Source: Xestospongia bergquistia (Eukaryota > Porifera > Demospongiae > Haplosclerida > Petrosiidae). Taken from it: a DNA stretch of 64,000 nucleotides. Position numbers and translations under genes: made by a program. The stretch spans positions 13,904,501 to 13,968,500 of the forward strand of contig OZ014411.1 in NCBI GenBank assembly GCA_963965975.1, read 5' to 3'. This document shows, piece by piece, positions 59,890 to 64,000 of this stretch. The notes below the pieces were generated by a model. The model saw only the letters and a list, made by a program, of their open reading frames with translations, ran no database searches and was not told the DNA's origin. The number at the start of each line of letters is the position of its first letter. The first letter of the stretch is position 1.

Positions 59890-60717
59890 TAAGTATTCAG
59901 TAGAACTGGTCCTCAGTCTGTCATAGAGATAACTTGCTTACAAAATATGCAATTGGTACTACAAACATAAAAATAACAAAGACAATTTCATAAAATAATA
60001 TTAGCATTAATTATCAATTTATTGATAATTTACTAACTGGTTTAATAAGTTTGACTGGTTTATTATTTGTTTATTTGACTAATGGTATCATTCCTATAGC
60101 TATTTTCATGCACTTGCAATAATACAGCTGTTGTTACATTCACTTGCTGGAATCCTGTTCTATTGACTTTTATAGTGTCTGCTATTTGGCATGGTTTTTT
60201 CCTGGATACTAAGTGACATTTGTTTATGTAATACTGCTGACAATAGCTGGTTGAAATGTATTTTATAGCATCAAAATTGTTAATGTCTCTCCCTATCTCT
60301 CTCTCAGATTTGTAGGTTGATTTGGCATCAAGTTCACCATTATTCATCATATTATATTGTCACTACATCGACAACCATTGTACTTAGAACACTAGCTCAT
60401 CTCTCTTTTATTCTGTTGTTATAGGATAACAATGTACTAATATGGAGGTTAGTTTTTCATACTTGATAATCTTGGAAGCTCTCTTGATTAGTTAGTATTC
60501 TAATTAAAATGGCTGTATGATGTATTAAAGTGTTACTTAAAACAATGTCTGAGGTTTCAACATGTTATATCCTTTTTATTGCAGTTACTTTTATTATCTA
60601 CCTGTTATACCATTATTGTTTGCTGTGTTCGTTTTGCCTGATAAAAAACCTGAAAAAATGAAAAAGCAGGCACTGAATGATAGCTCAGCAGATAGAACGA
60701 CAACAAGACCTCATTAA
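59890..60717 (+). pseudogene. MBOAT 3' end, copy 3 (most complete)
   Basis: 60129-60232 reads VVTFTCWNPVLLTFIVSAIW then HGFFPGY-stop-VTF. Further exon-like segments follow: IVTTSTTIVLRTLAHLSFIL (60356-60420), DNNVLIW (60425-60446), and after an acceptor at 60584 SYFYYLPVIPLLFAVFVLPD then KKPEKMKKQALNDSSADRTT to a stop at 60715-60717. The order fits the C-terminal third of an MBOAT lysophospholipid acyltransferase, whose catalytic His is in WHG. The shared TAA after GY and the lack of upstream exons argue for a pseudogene, though the tail exon itself is open. Confidence 0.5.
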
Positions 60718-61890
60718 AAATAAGTGTTTTTGTTGTAATTATATTATTAAGTATTTTAATTATACTACTTGTTAGTTTTCTCTTGATGCATGTGAAGTGA
60801 TTGAAGTTAGCAATGAATTTGCATCTGATTTTAATCAGTAGGGACTGCTCACTGCATAGTTGTCATGACAACATGAAGACAACACTGAACCCTAAACTTT
60901 CTAAGTCAGTTAACAAAGTAACAAAAATTAAATGATAATTAAACATTAATTTTAATGATTAAAATAAATAAACAGAAAAAAATAAATATTATTTTAATGA
61001 TTAAAAATAAATAGAAATTAAAAAGACACAAACAGTCTCAATAGTGAAGATCTTGAGAATCCAATCAAAGATAGTCTACAGAGAGTCCGTTAATCACACA
61101 CTGACAGGGCGAAAAAATATTATCAACACACACATAGCAAGTAACAGCTAACACGTGACCAACTCTCGTTTTAAGTTCTGTAAATAAGTTTTGTAAATTA
61201 TTTTTCTAAATTTTGAACATTAATATAATAGAAAATTATTTTCATAATTATACATAATACTATAGAAATAACAAATTCAAAAAATTAATTTTTAATAAAA
61301 AATTAAGAAAATAAGAATTCAATATAATTATAGTCTAAGTTCAAAAGAATTCAATAAAAGCTTGAATCCTAAACGGAAGTTTTAAGTTAAATTAAATTTT
61401 TAACTTTAAATAACTTAGAAACTAAAGTTAAGATTGACTTTGAAAATTTCAGTGAAAAATGTTTTGTAAAGACAACTAATTATAATAGAAACTAAATATT
61501 TTTAACAAAAAAAATAAAAAATAAAATGAGACAGTCTCTGTAGTTGACAAGTCTTCAAGAAGTCCAATGAAGGTCTCCAATCCAGCAATTGTAGGAAAGA
61601 GAAGATAGAGAGTTTTCAAGAGTCCAGACAGTCCACAAGTTGAGAACATAGAGGGAGAAAGAAAAATTAATAACTGGATTCTTAAAGAATGGATGAAAAG
61701 TGGATGGATGAATGGAGAGACAGCTAACCTTTTTCACCAGTGCTGCTCCTGCGGGAAAAAAAGAGAGTAGTTATGAACTGATGGTGACAATGAGTGGATA
61801 GAAAGAGAAGAGAGACAGAGGAAGTGAAAAAGGACCAGCCAAACACACGCACACACACACACACACATACGCATCCTAGAAGATCAGAGT
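60718..61890. other. AT-rich non-coding DNA with internal duplication
   Basis: No gene recognised. The segment 61025-61085 (CAGTCTCAATAGTGAAGATC...) is echoed at 61533-61600 (CAGTCTCTGTAGTTGACAAG...). A (CA)n tract lies at 61842-61867. Confidence 0.4.
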
Positions 61891-61962
61891 TTCCCCCCGC
61901 CACCTGGCGGCCTAGGATATTTTTTTAAAAATTTTTTAGGCCGCCAGGCGGCAGGGGGGAAA
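61891..61962. repeat. GC-rich inverted repeat (hairpin)
   Basis: TTCCCCCCGCCACCTGGCGG then CCTA at 61891-61914, with its near-perfect reverse complement TAGGCCGCCAGGCGGCAGGG ending near 61962; two mismatches over about 24 bp, separated by an A/T-only spacer. Strikingly GC-rich for this genome. Confidence 0.85.
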
Positions 61963-62104
61963 ATAATTAATAGGGTTTGTATGAGTGTGTGTATAGTGTA
62001 TGGGCTGGATAGCCCAAAAAAATTGAAAAAAAAAATTAAAAGAAGAGGAAAGAAGGCTTGAAGGAAGAAGACAGAAGAGACCAGACAGGACAGCAACTCA
62101 CCTT

Positions 62105-63010
62105 TTACATCCAGAGAACATCAGAGATAATCAGAGAACTGACAGTCAAAATATCAGTGAATAGTCCAAAATATCAGAGAATTGAGAGGTGTCAAAATAT
62201 CAGTGAACAATCCAAATATCAGAGAATTGAGAACTATCAAAATATCAGTGAATAATCCAAATATCAGAGAACTGTCAAAATATCAATGAATAATCCAAAT
62301 ATCAGAGAACTGTCAAAATATCAGTGAATAATTCAAATATCAGAGACTGTCAAAATATCAGTGAATAATCCAAATATCAGAGAACTGTCAAATATCAATG
62401 AATAATCCAAATATCAGAGAACTGTCAAAATATCAATGAATAATTCAAATATCAGAGACTGTCAAAATATCAGTGAATAATCCAAATATCAGAGAATTGA
62501 GAACTGTCAAATATCAATGAATAATCCAAATATCAGAGAACTGTCAAAATATCAGTGAATAATCCAAATATCAGAGAATTGAGAACTGTCAAATATCAAT
62601 GAATAATCCAAATATCAGACAACTGTCAAAATTTCAGTGAATAACCCAAATATCAGAGAACTGAGAACTGTCAAAATATCAGTGAGCAATCCAAATATCA
62701 GAGAACTGTCAAAATTTCAGTGAATAATCCAAATATCAGAGAATTGAGAACTGTCAAAATATCAATGAATAACCCAAATATCAGAGAACTAAGAACTGTC
62801 AAAATATCAGTGAATAATCCAAATATCAGAGAACTGAGAATTGTTAAAATATCAGTGACCAATCCAAATATCAGAGAACTGTCAAAATATCAGTGAATAA
62901 TCCAAATATCAGAGAACTGATAATTGTTAAAATATCAATGAATATCAGAGAATTGAGAACAGTCAAAATATCAGCGAACAATCCAAATATCAGAGAACTG
63001 ACAACAGTGA
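62105..63010. repeat. 38-bp minisatellite array
   Basis: About twenty units built from CCAAATATCAGAGAACTG and TCAAAATATCAGTGAATAAT, with an 8-base longer variant (insert of TTGAGAAC type). Units differ by a few substitutions. Two half-units share ATATCAG, so the array also has a 19-bp sub-periodicity. No spacer diversity, so not CRISPR-like. Confidence 0.9.
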
Positions 63011-63089
63011 AAACATCAGGGAAGTGACGAACGAAGAGACAAGTCGTAGCGAAGAAGACCCACGGGGGTCTGTGTACTAACATAAGCTT

Positions 63090-64000
63090 GTAAAATGAAC
63101 TTATTTTATATTTTTAAGACATCTCTGTCATACTTTATTTTGACAGACACAAGATACAAACGCGTGACGATTTGGCGGGAAAACCTCACCACACGTGACC
63201 AATATTAATTCATTTTTATTGATCTGATTAATAATTAATTAAATGTCTTCTAAATACATGCAATATTACAGTATTTTATGTATTCTAGCCCCACAATTAT
63301 TAACAACAAGTATAACAGCTTCATCTTAAAAATGTAATGTCACAAATGATGTTGACTAAAACAAATGATCATAATTGAAAGTAGAATTATATAAATTCAG
63401 TGATAATTATTAATATAATTTAACAACTGACAATGTAGCCTTTTGATAAACTGTACCAACCTGCTTTGTTGGTCAGCTGACAGTCTGCAATTCTGTGACT
63501 CAGCCCACTGATCAACCAAAACAAAAAATATAACAATGAAGAATGTGAACTAACATTGCTCTCAATGAAGTCTAGTTACATTGTAGCAAGAAATTCTTAT
63601 ATGAAACATGATCTAAATATCTTTATACATGAATGTTACTGTTATAGAGATTCTAGATTCAGTTTTCTGATGCTGTACCAGACACATCTGGATCCATTTT
63701 CTCTTTTGCAACTGGTTTCTCAATGTTATGTCCTAATATATAACAAAATTGAACGATTAAGAAAATATCCGTAAATAAAAATATCCAATTTGGCCTTTAT
63801 TTCTACAATCATGTGACTCCACATTTGTCTACCTTAATTTTAATAATTATCCTACAAGCCCAACATTACCTTATCAATTTCTATATTAAAATCAAGGAGG
63901 TGTGTTCATACAGACTAAATAGGTGGTAGATTGGGTCTCCAGACACACCTTCTCTTTGTACTTTAGTTATTATTAGGTCAATCAGTTCTTTGCATATTTT
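63090..64000. other. AT-rich DNA to the window end, nothing recognised
   Basis: Only short ORFs without family resemblance; no RNA gene or structured repeat supported. Confidence 0.35.

Noticed and set aside
62105..63010. CRISPR-like array
   Set aside because: Units are contiguous and mutually similar throughout, with no unique spacers; it is a eukaryotic minisatellite.

Overview
The window reads as a metazoan nuclear genome with the style of a demosponge such as Amphimedon (inference). It is AT-rich and compact, with many short GT-AG introns, sponge-type death-domain and B-box modules, a 200-base assembly gap (39246-39445), abundant AT and GATG-type microsatellites, and many small DNA transposons.

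Layout. At 1-5389 (+) lies the 3' part of a multi-exon gene, and at 17594-30441 (+) its complete paralogue, which splices by eye to 3507 nt (1168 codons plus stop). Both encode ankyrin repeats, a ZU5 domain, a UPA-like stretch, a death domain, a string of proline-rich micro-exons and a C-terminal vinculin-tail-like helical domain. Shared exons have identical lengths, and the 3' flanks (B-box remnant included) are duplicated too, so this is a tandem segmental duplication. The 6.2-15 kb stretch between them is a graveyard: a short membrane/B-box ORF, a MIB/HERC2-like fragment, frameshifted orphan genes, a secreted Cys-rich pseudogene pair, a membrane-protein fragment, 5S pseudogenes and MBOAT-derived repeats. 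Upstream of the complete paralogue there is a plausible 5'UTR exon, a CRE-like site and a UTR intron.

31.9-36.3 kb (- strand) holds a coiled-coil plus SAM-domain gene and a single-exon bHLH copy with one in-frame stop. 37542-53627 (+) is a large, intron-rich inositol 1,4,5-trisphosphate receptor-like channel gene (trefoil/MIR, RIH, six-helix channel, C-terminal CxxC...H....H). It has a non-canonical selectivity filter and a 37-nt intron, and it is interrupted by the assembly gap.

54504-57733 is a nearly intact Ginger1-type DNA transposon: 4-bp target duplication, TGTCA ends, and a gypsy-like DDE integrase with GPY/F, Ulp1 protease and PHD finger. It is followed by a cluster of four full-length and several truncated 5S rRNA genes (all -) interleaved with decayed MBOAT acyltransferase exons (57.9-60.7 kb). 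The end of the window is an AT-rich non-coding stretch with a GC-rich hairpin and a 0.9-kb minisatellite.

The strongest candidate for something undescribed is the ankyrin-ZU5-death-vinculin-tail protein pair. It joins membrane-skeleton/death-fold adaptor modules to an actin/lipid-binding-type helical bundle. The channel with the altered pore filter is second. Exon boundaries were set by eye from GT/AG sites and reading phase; no search or transcript was available.
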